39,668 bases of DNA. Origin: DATGLE01 sp035294325. Lineage in GTDB: Bacteria; Chloroflexota; Ktedonobacteria; Ktedonobacterales; Ktedonobacteraceae. The notes under the pieces are model-generated. The model was not told the origin of the DNA and ran no database searches. It worked only from the letters and a program-made list of their open reading frames with translations. The DNA lies in assembly GCA_035294325.1 (NCBI GenBank), contig DATGLE010000216.1, positions 1 to 39,668 on the forward strand, written 5' to 3'. A program made the position numbers and the translations under genes. This document shows, piece after piece, positions 31,329 through 39,581 of this stretch (its first letter is position 1; each line of letters begins with the position of its first letter).

Positions 31329-32039
31329 ATGATAACACCTTCCTCGGTTCTGCTGCCACCGGGTGGGCAGCGCATCCTTGTCATGATGGCACATCCCGAC
31401 GATGCCGAGTTTATTTGCGGCGGAACCGTCGCACGGCTGGTGCAGGAGGGTCGCGAGGTACATTATTTGCTGGTGACGCGCGGCGATAAGGGGAACTATG
31501 ATCCTGACATGACGGCGGAGCGCCTGATGGTCATTCGTGAAGAGGAGCAGCGGCGCGCTGCTGCTGTGCTTGGCGTACAATCGGTGACGTTTCTGGAGGG
31601 ATACCGCGATGGCGAGGTAGAGGTGTCGCTGACATTGCGCAAGGCGCTGGCGCTTGAGGTGCGCAAAATTCGCCCCGATATCGTCTTTAGCTTCGATCCC
31701 TGGAAGATGTATGAGCACCACCCCGACCATCGCGCCACGGCGACCTGTTCGCTGGATGCACTGGTGGCCGCGCGCAGCCCGATGTATTTCCCCGAGCAAC
31801 TACGCGACGGCATTACGCCGCATCGCGTGAGACAGGTCTATTTCTTTTCCACAGATCGGCCCAACCATTGGGTTGACATCAGCGAGGTCATCGATAAGAA
31901 GATCGAGGCGCTGCGCTGTCACGTCACCCAGACGAAAAATATGGAGCTTGACGCATACGTGCGGCGCCACGCCACTATTGCCGGCATCGAACAGCATTAT
32001 GAACTGGCCGAGTCCTTCCATCACTATGTGCCGGGGTAA
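31329..32039 (+). CDS. PIG-L/LmbE-family deacetylase
   Basis: A 236-residue zinc-dependent deacetylase of the PIG-L (LmbE) family, which removes acetyl groups from N-acetylglucosamine-containing compounds such as mycothiol or bacillithiol precursors and antibiotics. Zinc ligands are visible in MMAHPDDAEFICGG (about residues 18-31) and in YEHHPDHRAT (about 127-136). The reading frame is open for 61 more codons upstream, but those lie in a dispersed repeat and read as low-complexity Pro/Ser/Gly sequence; GAGG (31317-31320) 8 nt before the ATG at 31329 sets the start. The next gene is a hexosaminidase-like GH3, so a role in amino-sugar use is possible. Confidence 0.9.
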   Translation: MITPSSVLLPPGGQRILVMMAHPDDAEFICGGTVARLVQEGREVHYLLVTRGDKGNYDPDMTAERLMVIREEEQRRAAAVLGVQSVTFLEGYRDGEVEVSLTLRKALALEVRKIRPDIVFSFDPWKMYEHHPDHRATATCSLDALVAARSPMYFPEQLRDGITPHRVRQVYFFSTDRPNHWVDISEVIDKKIEALRCHVTQTKNMELDAYVRRHATIAGIEQHYELAESFHHYVPG

Positions 32040-32143
32040 CGACATCTCGATATTGATCTACGAAAACCATGCATAAAACGTGATACTAAGAGAATGTCGG
32101 ATGCGCGACCCCCTGGCTGACTCGCGCCTGCCGCGAGACTAAA

Positions 32144-32152
32144 TGCTATAAT
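32144..32152 (+). promoter_or_regulatory. extended -10 promoter element for the GH3 gene
   Basis: TGCTATAAT is a consensus extended -10 box about 107 bp before the GH3 start codon. No -35 is recognisable, as is usual for extended -10 promoters. Confidence 0.6.
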
Positions 32153-32258
32153 TTGTGGCGTTACGACATCGTTCGATGGCACGTTGCTATCTATGGACTA
32201 TGCTGTAAATGGCACTCTACATCTCATCATCCCTGCTCTGCCAGGGGGAGTTTTCCTG

Positions 32259-33767
32259 ATGAAACTGACCTGCCTCTGGTCTTCTGGGCTGCGCCGCTAT
32301 CGTGATGAGCCAGAAGCAACACAAGAACAAAACGGCGTCGAGACGCCTCGTCAGCCCGAACTTCTGATAACGGAGCAAGAAGCGCAGCCGGCGCTTACTC
32401 CAGAGCAGGATAGCGCAGAAACGCCCATAGAACGGCAAGCAGTAGATAGCGTAAATCATTCATCATCTACAGAGCCGGCACGCGCTCCTCAGCAACAGGC
32501 GGGGATGACAAGAGGGAAAGCCATCGTCCTGATGATGGTGCTTTTCATCCTGCTCTGGCAGAGCATCAACAATGGGATGGCACAGTTCATCGGTCCCCAG
32601 GGCTGGGCTTATGTTCTCGGAGGCCCGGTTGCCAGCAGTGCCTCCAACCCCCTGACCGATGCCGGGCTGCAACCGGGCCGAACTTCCGCACGAGGTCTGG
32701 CCGGTCAGAGTGCACATATCACGCCCCAGGAGTATATTGACCGCATCATACAGAGCATGACGCTCGATCAGAAGCTTGGGCAGATGATGATCGTACAGTT
32801 CCTTGGCGCATCGTATTCGCTGCCCATCAGCACGATGATTAGCCAGTACAACGTCGGCGCCGTGCTGCTCTACACCACCAATGGCAATATTGTCAGCAAA
32901 GCGCAGCTCAAAGGACTCATCCAGCAGATGAAGCACAATAGCGCGATCCCTCTGGTCGTCGCCGTCGATCAGGAGGGGGGCGTCGTGGATCGCCTGGCGA
33001 AACTGGATGGTCCCCGGCCTTCTGAGGCGCAGATCGGCGCAACGAACAATCCCGCCCGCGCCAGGGCAGCCGGCATTCAGGATGCACAAGACCTCGCATC
33101 CTATGGTTTTAACCTCAACCTCGCGCCGGTTGTCGATGTAGACAGGGTATACAATCCACAATTGTATACGCGCACCTACAGCGACAACCCCGCTATCGTG
33201 ACCAGCATGGCCGCGGCTTATTTGCGCGGGTTGCAGCAAAGCGGCAAAGTGATCGGCGCGCTCAAACACTTTCCGGGACTCGGCGACGTGAGCATCGATC
33301 CGCACGTTGGCGTGCCGGATCTGAAAGCCTCCAGAAGCGATCTGGAGCAGATCGACTGGGCGCCCTATCGCACACTCATCCGTCAGGGTCTTGTACACGC
33401 CGTCCTGGTGACGCATGAACTGGTCGCCGCTGTCGATCCTGCTCAGCCCTCCACGCTCTCTTCCAAACTCGTGACCGGCATCCTGCGGAACGAACTGGGC
33501 TTCCAGGGAGTGATTATCACCGATAGCCTGACGATGGAGGGCATTACCGCTTATTACCCGGAGGACCAGGCAGCGGCACTCGCGGTTGAGGCCGGCTGCG
33601 ATCTCCTGATGGGCGCCTCCAGCCCGGAAGACGTTGGCGCCATGATAAGCGGTATCAAGCAGGCCATGAGCGAAGGCAAGATCAGCCAGCAGCGAATTGA
33701 CGCTTCGGTACGCCGCATTTTGATGATGAAGTACGCAATGGGACTGCTCCCAATACCAGAACAATGA
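32259..33767 (+). CDS. membrane-anchored GH3 beta-N-acetylhexosaminidase-like enzyme
   Basis: A 502-residue protein: a polar cytoplasmic N-terminus rich in Glu/Gln (1-85), one membrane helix (about 87-103), a linker, and a GH3 TIM-barrel domain (about 155-500). The NagZ-type catalytic features are nucleophile Asp422 in ITDSLTMEGI and the Asp347-x-His349 dyad in KHFPGLGDVSIDPH. This fits N-acetylglucosaminidases acting on peptidoglycan or chitin fragments, here outside the membrane. ATG 32259 has GGGGGAG 8 nt upstream and is preferred over the TTG 75 bp earlier. The fused membrane anchor is an addition compared with cytosolic NagZ. Probably co-transcribed with the next small membrane protein (35-bp gap). 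Confidence 0.9.
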   Translation: MKLTCLWSSGLRRYRDEPEATQEQNGVETPRQPELLITEQEAQPALTPEQDSAETPIERQAVDSVNHSSSTEPARAPQQQAGMTRGKAIVLMMVLFILLWQSINNGMAQFIGPQGWAYVLGGPVASSASNPLTDAGLQPGRTSARGLAGQSAHITPQEYIDRIIQSMTLDQKLGQMMIVQFLGASYSLPISTMISQYNVGAVLLYTTNGNIVSKAQLKGLIQQMKHNSAIPLVVAVDQEGGVVDRLAKLDGPRPSEAQIGATNNPARARAAGIQDAQDLASYGFNLNLAPVVDVDRVYNPQLYTRTYSDNPAIVTSMAAAYLRGLQQSGKVIGALKHFPGLGDVSIDPHVGVPDLKASRSDLEQIDWAPYRTLIRQGLVHAVLVTHELVAAVDPAQPSTLSSKLVTGILRNELGFQGVIITDSLTMEGITAYYPEDQAAALAVEAGCDLLMGASSPEDVGAMISGIKQAMSEGKISQQRIDASVRRILMMKYAMGLLPIPEQ

Positions 33768-33802
33768 ACAAATTATGATGCTTAAAAATAGAGAGGTTAG
33801 CA

Positions 33803-34270
33803 ATGCCTGGTCCATCCACAATCAGATCAACACTCGATACGCTCTGCTCAACGCTGGAGAAGAATAGAGACACCCTGCTCATTGCCCTGGTCGTTCTCGA
33901 AACCGCGCTCGTCATTCTGGCGCTGGTCCCGGCGCAACTGTGGGCGCGCCTGCTGCCGCAATCGTCGAGCGCCACACTGGATGGTCCGTTTCCTCCGGCT
34001 ATCGCTCCCGTGATTACAGCGTTAATTTATCTCTCGCCAACGTTTATTGGTCTGATAAGCCGCAACTGGCAGCAGGCATTGCTCTATGCCACGCTGCCAG
34101 CGTGGATCGGACTGGGGCTTTTTTTGATCGCCGCGACCTTCAAGATTGGCGCCTTCTATCTCCTCTCAACCGACCATGATCACATTACTGCCAGTGTGAG
34201 CATGCTCGAAATGTTCATTGTCCTGGGGGGGATTGGTTGGCTAGGACGGTACGTATTCAAATTGCAGTGA
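33803..34270 (+). CDS. small integral membrane protein, unknown function
   Basis: A 155-residue protein with about four hydrophobic segments (near residues 24-46, 63-85, 90-112 and 130-150) separated by short polar loops; I do not recognise the family. GAGAGG lies about 7 nt before the ATG. The gene follows the GH3 gene by 35 bp. Its stop codon (TGA, 34268-34270) abuts or lies within the right end of a decayed IS200/IS605-type element, so the natural C-terminus may have been cut or replaced when the element inserted. Confidence 0.75.
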   Translation: MPGPSTIRSTLDTLCSTLEKNRDTLLIALVVLETALVILALVPAQLWARLLPQSSSATLDGPFPPAIAPVITALIYLSPTFIGLISRNWQQALLYATLPAWIGLGLFLIAATFKIGAFYLLSTDHDHITASVSMLEMFIVLGGIGWLGRYVFKLQ

Positions 34271-34297
34271 CACTCCCATCGCCTTTAGGTTGATGGG
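34271..34297 (-). mobile_element. right end of IS200/IS605-type element
   Basis: CCCATC (34275-34280) and GATGGG (34292-34297) form a subterminal hairpin with an 11-nt loop; on the minus strand the element ends ...GATGGGAGTGTCA, as in IS200/IS605-family right ends that lack terminal inverted repeats. It lies just downstream of the tnpB remnant on the minus strand. No left end or TnpA gene is visible. Confidence 0.6.
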
Positions 34298-34312
34298 TTT
34301 CTGAGCAACATC

Positions 34313-34574
34313 CTACAGGCGGCCTGTCTCTAAAGAGACCGTATTAATGATACGTGGTTGAGCACAGGACTTATTCAGACAACATGGGGGCGTGCCGGCC
34401 CTCCTACTACGCCTGATCGAGCCAGGACGTAGATACGTGACCATGCGAGGGAACGTCACCTTTTCTCCATAAGCAAGCGGGTGCATGTTGACCGAGCCAA
34501 CCAGATCCCGATGCCCACGAAAACCGCAGCGTTTGCAATCCCATCGTCTGCCTTTCGGCTTATACCTTTGAAAC
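34313..34574 (-). pseudogene. tnpB: tnpB (IS605 OrfB) C-terminal remnant
   Basis: The minus strand reads FQRYKPKGRRWDCKRCGFRG then HRDLVGSVNMHPLAYGEK and onward to a stop at 34313. This is the C-terminal part of a TnpB RNA-guided nuclease: the second CxxC pair of the zinc ribbon and the last RuvC-like Asp (HRDLVGSVN). An in-frame stop lies immediately upstream (near 34575), and the first CxxC and the other catalytic residues are missing, so it is inactive. The rest of the gap up to 34771 is AT-rich and shows no gene. Confidence 0.75.
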
Positions 34575-34771
34575 TCCTATGCATGAAACGATTGTCTCAG
34601 CGAAAGCAAGCGTTATCTGATAATCCTTAGAACTACTACGTTGCTTCCAGATATATTTTACCATACTAGAATAACTTTTGCAATACTTAGATGCATTTAG
34701 CTTCATGCTGATTGACTGAGCATGCCATTCGTAGTACAATGCCTTAAACTGATTATTTGGGAGATTGTCGT

Positions 34772-34960
34772 ATGCCACAAGGCGAGAACTGGCTTACAAC
34801 CGACGAAATAGCCAAAGACCTAAAGGTAAATGTCAATACTGTTCGAAGATGGATACAATCAGGTGAACTGCCGGCAGTGGATGTAGGCGGAGAGTATCGC
34901 ATCTCTCGCAAGGACTACGATGATTTTCTGCAACGCAGAAGGATAGACAAACGGAGATAA
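34772..34960 (+). CDS. small excisionase-type helix-turn-helix protein
   Basis: A 62-residue stand-alone HTH_17/excisionase-family DNA-binding domain: LTTDEIAKDLKVNVNTVRRW (residues 8-27) then IQSGELPAVDVGGEYRISRKD, with a basic end. It is of BldC or phage-Xis size and fold. The ATG at 34772 has GGGAG 8 nt upstream; the TTG 15 bp earlier overlaps that site. Proximity to an IS remnant might hint at a mobile origin, but such proteins are also common chromosomal regulators. The operator is unknown. Confidence 0.82.
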   Translation: MPQGENWLTTDEIAKDLKVNVNTVRRWIQSGELPAVDVGGEYRISRKDYDDFLQRRRIDKRR

Positions 34961-35057
34961 CCATGCCAAATGATTTGATATGGTTGAGCAGACGCTACTG
35001 CATATCGTGTTCTGGCCCTGATGTATTTATTTATCACCGCACACATTCGTAGGAGAA

Positions 35058-36878
35058 ATGAACAAAAAGAGGGCTAAGCGGGGGTTTATTTTCTCTACCA
35101 GGAGACGTTTGAAAATCGATCAGTTGAGAAATCAGTTCTTCGGAGACGGAGATAAGGATGTGAGCAAGGTCGAAGATGGGACCGGGACAAACATTGCTGC
35201 CCAGAATGGCTCTGAGACTGCTGCGCCAGTTAGAGCAGGTTTCGTCACGACACCCGCTATAGCGGAGACGACGGTAGCTCCGGGTGAAGCCGAGGCACGC
35301 AGCCTGCTCAAGCGCACGCCCGATAGCTACCTGTTCAATCAGGCATACGGACTCTGGTTCTTTATAGCCTGGTTCTTCCTGATCCTGATTATCACCCATG
35401 AAGTATCAGCCGAGCAGTATGGCATCTTCGCCATCGCACTGACTGCCTACAACACCATCCTCTATATCATCGCGTTCGGCTTTGAGGACGCTACGACGAC
35501 CTATATTCCACGCGTTTTTGCCGAACACGGGCGCGCATCCGCCGCACTGCTGATGCGGAAATTGCTGGCGCTGCGCCTGGGCGTTCTCGCTGTGAGCGTG
35601 GTTATTATGCTTTTCGCCTTGCCCGCGCTCGCTATGTTTATCGCTCTGATGCCCTTCAAAGGCGCCGCTGGCGTCGCTGCCAGCCTGCGCAACCCGGAAT
35701 TGCTCTCGCACGTTATTCCTATCGTTGTGTATGTCGTGGGCAGCAGCCTCAATAGCCTGCTCAATGCGCTCTGCGCGGCGCTGATGCGTATGCGCATCGT
35801 CTTTGTTATCGGCAGCGTCACGCAGCTTGTCGTCCTGGTCGTGGGCTTCGTGGTGCTGCGGTTAGGCTCTGGCATTAACGGGATGCTCTGGCTGCTCGCC
35901 ATCACCTCTCTGCTCAATGCGGCCGCCTTCGCGATCTGGCTGGCGCCTTTTATCTTCACGCGCCGCGTACCCAAAGCAACCGGCCAGATCGCACCAATCT
36001 ATAACCAGCCCCTGGCGCCGCTGCTCAAGCTTGGCATTTCCGCATGGTTAACCAACCTGGTGACGGGCGCGCTGCTCAAGCAGCTCTCGATCATCCTGCT
36101 CGGCATCTTCGCCATCTCGGTAGTTGAGATTGGCTATTTTAACCTCTCATACCAGCTTGCCGACTCGGCCAACCTGCTGCTCGTCGCCGGCTTCGCGGGC
36201 GTGAGCGGCTCGGCGCTGGCGGCGGCCTTTGTGGGCCGGAACTATGAACGCCTCTCACGTTCGTGGCAGGCGCTGATTAAGGTGGAGACGCTGCTGGCCG
36301 CGCCGGTGCTGGTCTTCTGTCTCTTTAACGCCCCCAATATCGCGCATGCATTGTACGGCAGCAAGTTCGATGCCGTCGGCCCGCTGCTGGCGATTTTCCT
36401 GTTCTTCAATATTCTCGTGCGCGTCCTCGGCACGACTATCCATCAATACGCGCTCTACGTGCTCAACAAGGCGCGCCTGGTGGTACTCAGCTTCTGGGTT
36501 GGCATGGTCGCTGTGGCGCTGCTGGGCGTCCTGCTCATTCCGCGCTTCGGGCCGGCGGGCGCGCTGTTCGCCGATGGCGTCGCCAAGACGATTACGGGCG
36601 CGCTGCTGCTCGTATTCCTATGGCGCGACCTGCCGCACAAGTATCCGCTCAATTTTACGCTGCGTTTCCTGCTGGCCCTGGTCCTGGCCGCGCTGCCGAG
36701 CATCCTGTGGCATCCCTCGGATCACATCCTGCTGGCGCTTTCGGGCTGCCTCTTCCTGGCGCTCTGCTTCGGGCTGCTGCTCTGGATCAAGCCGCTGAGC
36801 AGCGAGGATATAATGATGATTGAGGGTCTGAACCCCCGGCTGGTGCGCTATATACGCTGGTTCGCACAGAAGCAGTGA
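35058..36878 (+). CDS. lipopolysaccharide/polysaccharide flippase-like protein (MOP superfamily)
   Basis: A 606-residue membrane protein of the Wzx/MurJ-like MOP (MATE-related) exporter superfamily, which flips lipid-linked oligosaccharides. Residues 1-88 form a hydrophilic cytoplasmic extension; about 12-14 membrane helices follow from SYLFNQAYGLWFF (near 89) to about 585. The internal pattern LGISAWLTNLVTGALLKQ and GYFNLSYQLADSANLL in the middle resembles the repeat of the second half of these transporters. GTAGGAG precedes the ATG by about 5 nt. There are no glycosyltransferase genes in the window to define a substrate. Confidence 0.85.
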   Translation: MNKKRAKRGFIFSTRRRLKIDQLRNQFFGDGDKDVSKVEDGTGTNIAAQNGSETAAPVRAGFVTTPAIAETTVAPGEAEARSLLKRTPDSYLFNQAYGLWFFIAWFFLILIITHEVSAEQYGIFAIALTAYNTILYIIAFGFEDATTTYIPRVFAEHGRASAALLMRKLLALRLGVLAVSVVIMLFALPALAMFIALMPFKGAAGVAASLRNPELLSHVIPIVVYVVGSSLNSLLNALCAALMRMRIVFVIGSVTQLVVLVVGFVVLRLGSGINGMLWLLAITSLLNAAAFAIWLAPFIFTRRVPKATGQIAPIYNQPLAPLLKLGISAWLTNLVTGALLKQLSIILLGIFAISVVEIGYFNLSYQLADSANLLLVAGFAGVSGSALAAAFVGRNYERLSRSWQALIKVETLLAAPVLVFCLFNAPNIAHALYGSKFDAVGPLLAIFLFFNILVRVLGTTIHQYALYVLNKARLVVLSFWVGMVAVALLGVLLIPRFGPAGALFADGVAKTITGALLLVFLWRDLPHKYPLNFTLRFLLALVLAALPSILWHPSDHILLALSGCLFLALCFGLLLWIKPLSSEDIMMIEGLNPRLVRYIRWFAQKQ

Positions 36879-36913
36879 AAAATGCTATCAATCAAGATCG
36901 GCAATCCGCTGCT

Positions 36914-36951
36914 CGTGCGTAGCTGCACGATTGATCGCACAGCTACGCACG
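36914..36951. repeat. palindrome with CGATTGATCG centre
   Basis: CGTGCGTAGCTG (36914-36925) and CAGCTACGCACG (36940-36951) form 12-bp arms around CA-CGAT-TG-ATCG-CA, which itself contains a further 4-bp stem. Its centre and CTACGCA string relate it to 6904-6930. It lies between the flippase and aat. Confidence 0.7.
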
Positions 36952-37032
36952 GAGAATATTACCGACATTGTTTGCTGAACATCATAAACATACGCGGCAT
37001 CAAAAATCTTATGACTATAGGAAATCCAGACA

Positions 37033-37626
37033 ATGTGGCCCAGAAGAAAACTCGAACCACTTGATCCCAGGCTGGTCATCCATGCCTACTCCCAGGGTAT
37101 CTTCCCGATGGCCGATCACCAGGGCAGGATCCACTGGTACGCGCCTGATCCGCGCGCCGTTCTGGAGCACGACAACCTGCACGTCTCTCGCTCGCTGCGC
37201 GCCACACTGCGCAAGGGCATCTACGAGGTGCGCATGGATACGGCTTTTGAGCAGGTCATGCGCTGCTGCGCTCAACGGGAGGAGACGTGGATCAACGAGG
37301 AATTTATCAAAGCCTACACACGCCTGCACTATGCCGGGCTGGCACACAGCGTCGAAGCCTGGAAAGAGGGTGCGCTCGTCGGCGGCCTGTACGGAGTGGC
37401 GCTCGGCGGAGCGTTTATGGGTGAGAGCATGTTTTCGCGCGCTACAGATGCCTCGAAGGTGTGTCTGGTGGCCCTGGTCGAACATCTGAAGGCGCACGGC
37501 TACGTGCTGCACGATACGCAATTTCTGACGCCGCACCTGGCATCACTGGGCGTCACGGAGATTCCGCGCAGCGTCTACGAACGGCGCCTGAAGGAGGCGC
37601 TGCGCCTGCATTGCTCCTGGCGCTAA
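37033..37626 (+). CDS. aat: leucyl/phenylalanyl-tRNA-protein transferase
   Basis: A 197-residue Aat, which adds Leu or Phe from charged tRNA to proteins with N-terminal Lys/Arg, marking them for ClpS/ClpAP degradation (N-degron pathway). Conserved features are YSQGIFPMAD (about 18-28), WYAPDPRAVL (about 34-43), the GGLYGVALGGAFMGESMFSR segment (about 117-136) and HDTQFLTPHLASLG. Length is near the family norm. The ribosome-binding site is weak (AGGAAATCC). It appears monocistronic, followed by a short hairpin, and converges on ctaG. Confidence 0.94.
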   Translation: MWPRRKLEPLDPRLVIHAYSQGIFPMADHQGRIHWYAPDPRAVLEHDNLHVSRSLRATLRKGIYEVRMDTAFEQVMRCCAQREETWINEEFIKAYTRLHYAGLAHSVEAWKEGALVGGLYGVALGGAFMGESMFSRATDASKVCLVALVEHLKAHGYVLHDTQFLTPHLASLGVTEIPRSVYERRLKEALRLHCSWR

Positions 37627-37644
37627 CCGGCATCTACGCCGGTT
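37625..37644 (+). terminator. weak hairpin terminator between aat and ctaG
   Basis: AACCGGC (37625-37631) and GCCGGTT (37638-37644) form a 7-bp stem with a 6-nt loop, overlapping the aat stop and followed by an AT-rich tract (TTAAGAAAATAATT). It could serve either convergent gene. Confidence 0.5.
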
Positions 37645-37700
37645 TAAGAAAATAATTCTGTAATCATCTCTATGCACATTCTATTAGCGATTAAACCGCA

Positions 37701-38600
37701 TCACCCTACCTGGTGCTCGGATTCGATCACATCGGGCAGCGCGTCTTCCTCATCTTCATACTCTTCTTCCTCTTCCCGCATCTCCTCCATGCGCCGCTGG
37801 TCCTCCAGGAGCGAGTGCTGCTCCATCTGATTGAGCCACTTGAAGAAAAGCGGCGTCATGATGATGAGGTCGACCACGCCGGGGAAGAGCAGCATTGCTC
37901 CGCTGGCGGCCTGATCCGAGTATTCTGGCAGGCCCAGGCCAGGCGGGACGCTGTAGTGAGGATAGATGGTCGTGCCACTGAAGACCAGCAGGAAGGCGAA
38001 GATCTCAAAGGGGATGCCATCAAAGAAGACGTAGAGCATCTCCGCGGGATAGCTCATCCAGCGCAGTTCATCTACGGATCCCATAATCGGCCACCAGTTC
38101 AGGAACGAGAAGAGGAACAGCATGAGCATCTGTAGATGGTAGAGCGCCTCATTGTTCATGGCGATATCGTAGACCGTCGGCGTGTGCCAGATGATAAAGC
38201 AGAGGTTGAAGATGATCGAGGCGACCAGCGGGCGCATCAGCACATTGAGCGCTTTATCGATGACCGGCAGCTCAACCAGCGGGCGCAGCATGATACCGGG
38301 AGAGCCGAGCAGGATGAGCGGGGCACACAGCGTTGTCAGGAGGACGACCTGGCTCATATGGAGCAGGAAGAGCTGCGTGCGCGCGATGGTGTCGAGGGGA
38401 GTTAGCAGCAGGAAACCGGCAATAATGATGGCAGAGAAGAAACAGGTCACATGATACCATCGCACAGGCGCTTCTCGCGGATTCCGAGCGTGGCGCCTGC
38501 GCGCCTGTCTCAATCCCACAACGTAGAGCAGGCATAAAATCAGCAGGACGGCGAGGCCGCCGGGATTCCAGGGCCATACCATAGAGAGACCGTTGGACAT
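37701..38600 (-). CDS. ctaG: CtaG/caa3-type cytochrome c oxidase assembly protein
   Basis: A 299-residue integral membrane protein of the Bacillus-type CtaG (caa3_CtaG) family, involved in assembly of cytochrome c oxidase, probably copper delivery. About seven membrane segments are visible; conserved His-containing strings are LFLLHMSQVVLL (about 75-86) and FIIWHTPTVYDIA. The C-terminal 40 residues are extremely acidic (about 17 Glu/Asp), following RRMEEMR. The longer frame upstream is rejected: ATG 38600 has GGAG 6 nt upstream. No oxidase subunit genes adjoin it here. Confidence 0.9.
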   Translation of the reverse strand: MSNGLSMVWPWNPGGLAVLLILCLLYVVGLRQARRRHARNPREAPVRWYHVTCFFSAIIIAGFLLLTPLDTIARTQLFLLHMSQVVLLTTLCAPLILLGSPGIMLRPLVELPVIDKALNVLMRPLVASIIFNLCFIIWHTPTVYDIAMNNEALYHLQMLMLFLFSFLNWWPIMGSVDELRWMSYPAEMLYVFFDGIPFEIFAFLLVFSGTTIYPHYSVPPGLGLPEYSDQAASGAMLLFPGVVDLIIMTPLFFKWLNQMEQHSLLEDQRRMEEMREEEEEYEDEEDALPDVIESEHQVG

Positions 38601-38789
38601 TGCAGGCTCCAATTTATGTAACATAGAGAAATTTTCGATACCATTCCACCGCTTAGTATAGTGCAGCGCGCAAAACCGTGCAAATGTCGCGTCACCCCGG
38701 GACCTTCGCGCATTCTTCGTCCCACAACAAACGAGCAGGGATGTGTATCTGATGCCCGGCACCTTTATCCCCTCATTGAACACTCGGGC

Positions 38790-38872
38790 GGCTCTGCCGT
38801 ACTACAGGTATATTTTAATGTATGGCCCATACATTAAAATATACCCGGCAAGCGCCGCAGGCGCGAGCAGGG
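38790..38872. repeat. variable-palindrome repeat, copy H
   Basis: A 19-bp perfect, AT-rich inverted repeat (38807-38825 and 38827-38845) around a single C. The right flank GGCAAGCGCCGCAGGCGCGA (38847-38866) is the reverse complement of the copy A flank, and the left contains GGCGGCTCTGCCG. The arm starts CAGGTATATTTTAATG, as GC-poor as the flanks are GC-rich. The remaining gap 38873-39256 shows no convincing gene. Confidence 0.85.
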
Positions 38873-39256
38873 GAGAAGGCCGGAAATAATATTACATTGG
38901 ACGAAACTCGACGGATGTGGTAAGATTCTACCAGAGACAGACCTCCTCGGCGTCTCCTCACTGGTACAACAGCATACGCTCCTCAAATAATTTCAGCCGC
39001 AAATACGTCAGCTATTTCCGCGATTACGCAACGTCCTATCCTGTAAACGGGAGAAACGTTGGTACATCGTTACTCAGGAAAAGGCATCATCGTATCGGGC
39101 CGAAATTTTTGAAACGTAAAGAATGTTGTATCGAAAAAGGCGTATCTTAAAGAGCCGCCTCGGACGTATATGTAGTAATTGAGCGTTGAGGATCGCTCAG
39201 GATACGCTTAAAGGATCATAGCGCGTCCGTTTATTCATCGAGGGAGTATCACTACT

Positions 39257-39472
39257 ATGCCGGAAAACACTTCTTACACAACGGGAGATACAACCGGAGA
39301 TACAGAATTCCAACGCCTGATTTCAATGGGGTTCTCGGAAATTGAAGCTGCGCGGCTTATTCATATGAAAGAACATGTTAACGAGCAGATCGAATATCGC
39401 GAGATGCTTGAAGAAAGTCGTCGCCTCGATTTTATCCGCTGGCTTATTGAGCATGACCGCATCAGCAAGTAG
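39257..39472 (+). CDS. short soluble protein, unknown function
   Basis: A 71-residue acidic protein. After a Thr/Gly-rich start, residues 17-35 (EFQRLISMGFSEIEAARLI) read like a small helical bundle with a superficial resemblance to UBA-type helices (MGF then a helix), followed by a charged helix. GGGAG lies about 11 nt upstream. An intrinsic terminator follows 58 bp after the stop, supporting a real monocistronic gene. I do not recognise a family. Confidence 0.7.
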   Translation: MPENTSYTTGDTTGDTEFQRLISMGFSEIEAARLIHMKEHVNEQIEYREMLEESRRLDFIRWLIEHDRISK

Positions 39473-39530
39473 TCAGGAGTGTTGATCGTCTGCTCGCTTT
39501 ATCAGGAGCAGGTATTATACCAGTCAGAAG

Positions 39531-39563
39531 CGGAGGGCACATTTTGTGGCCCTCCGTCTTTTG
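39531..39563 (+). terminator. intrinsic terminator after the 71-residue gene
   Basis: CGGAGGGC (39531-39538) and GCCCTCCG (39549-39556) form an 8-bp stem with a 10-nt loop that may pair further (CAC/GTG), followed by TCTTTTGTT. Confidence 0.8.
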
Positions 39564-39581
39564 TTAATGCCATGTGCAAGT

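Noticed and set aside
34560..34778. A 72-codon minus-strand frame between the IS remnant and the HTH gene
   Set aside because: It overlaps the HTH start region, has no ribosome-binding site and no family resemblance.
38917..39150. A 77-codon frame upstream of the last gene
   Set aside because: No ribosome-binding site, no recognisable domain, and composition like random translation of non-coding sequence.
39277..39316. A true ubiquitin-associated (UBA) domain in the 71-residue protein
   Set aside because: The MGF-helix similarity is short and superficial; a bacterial UBA fold cannot be supported from it.
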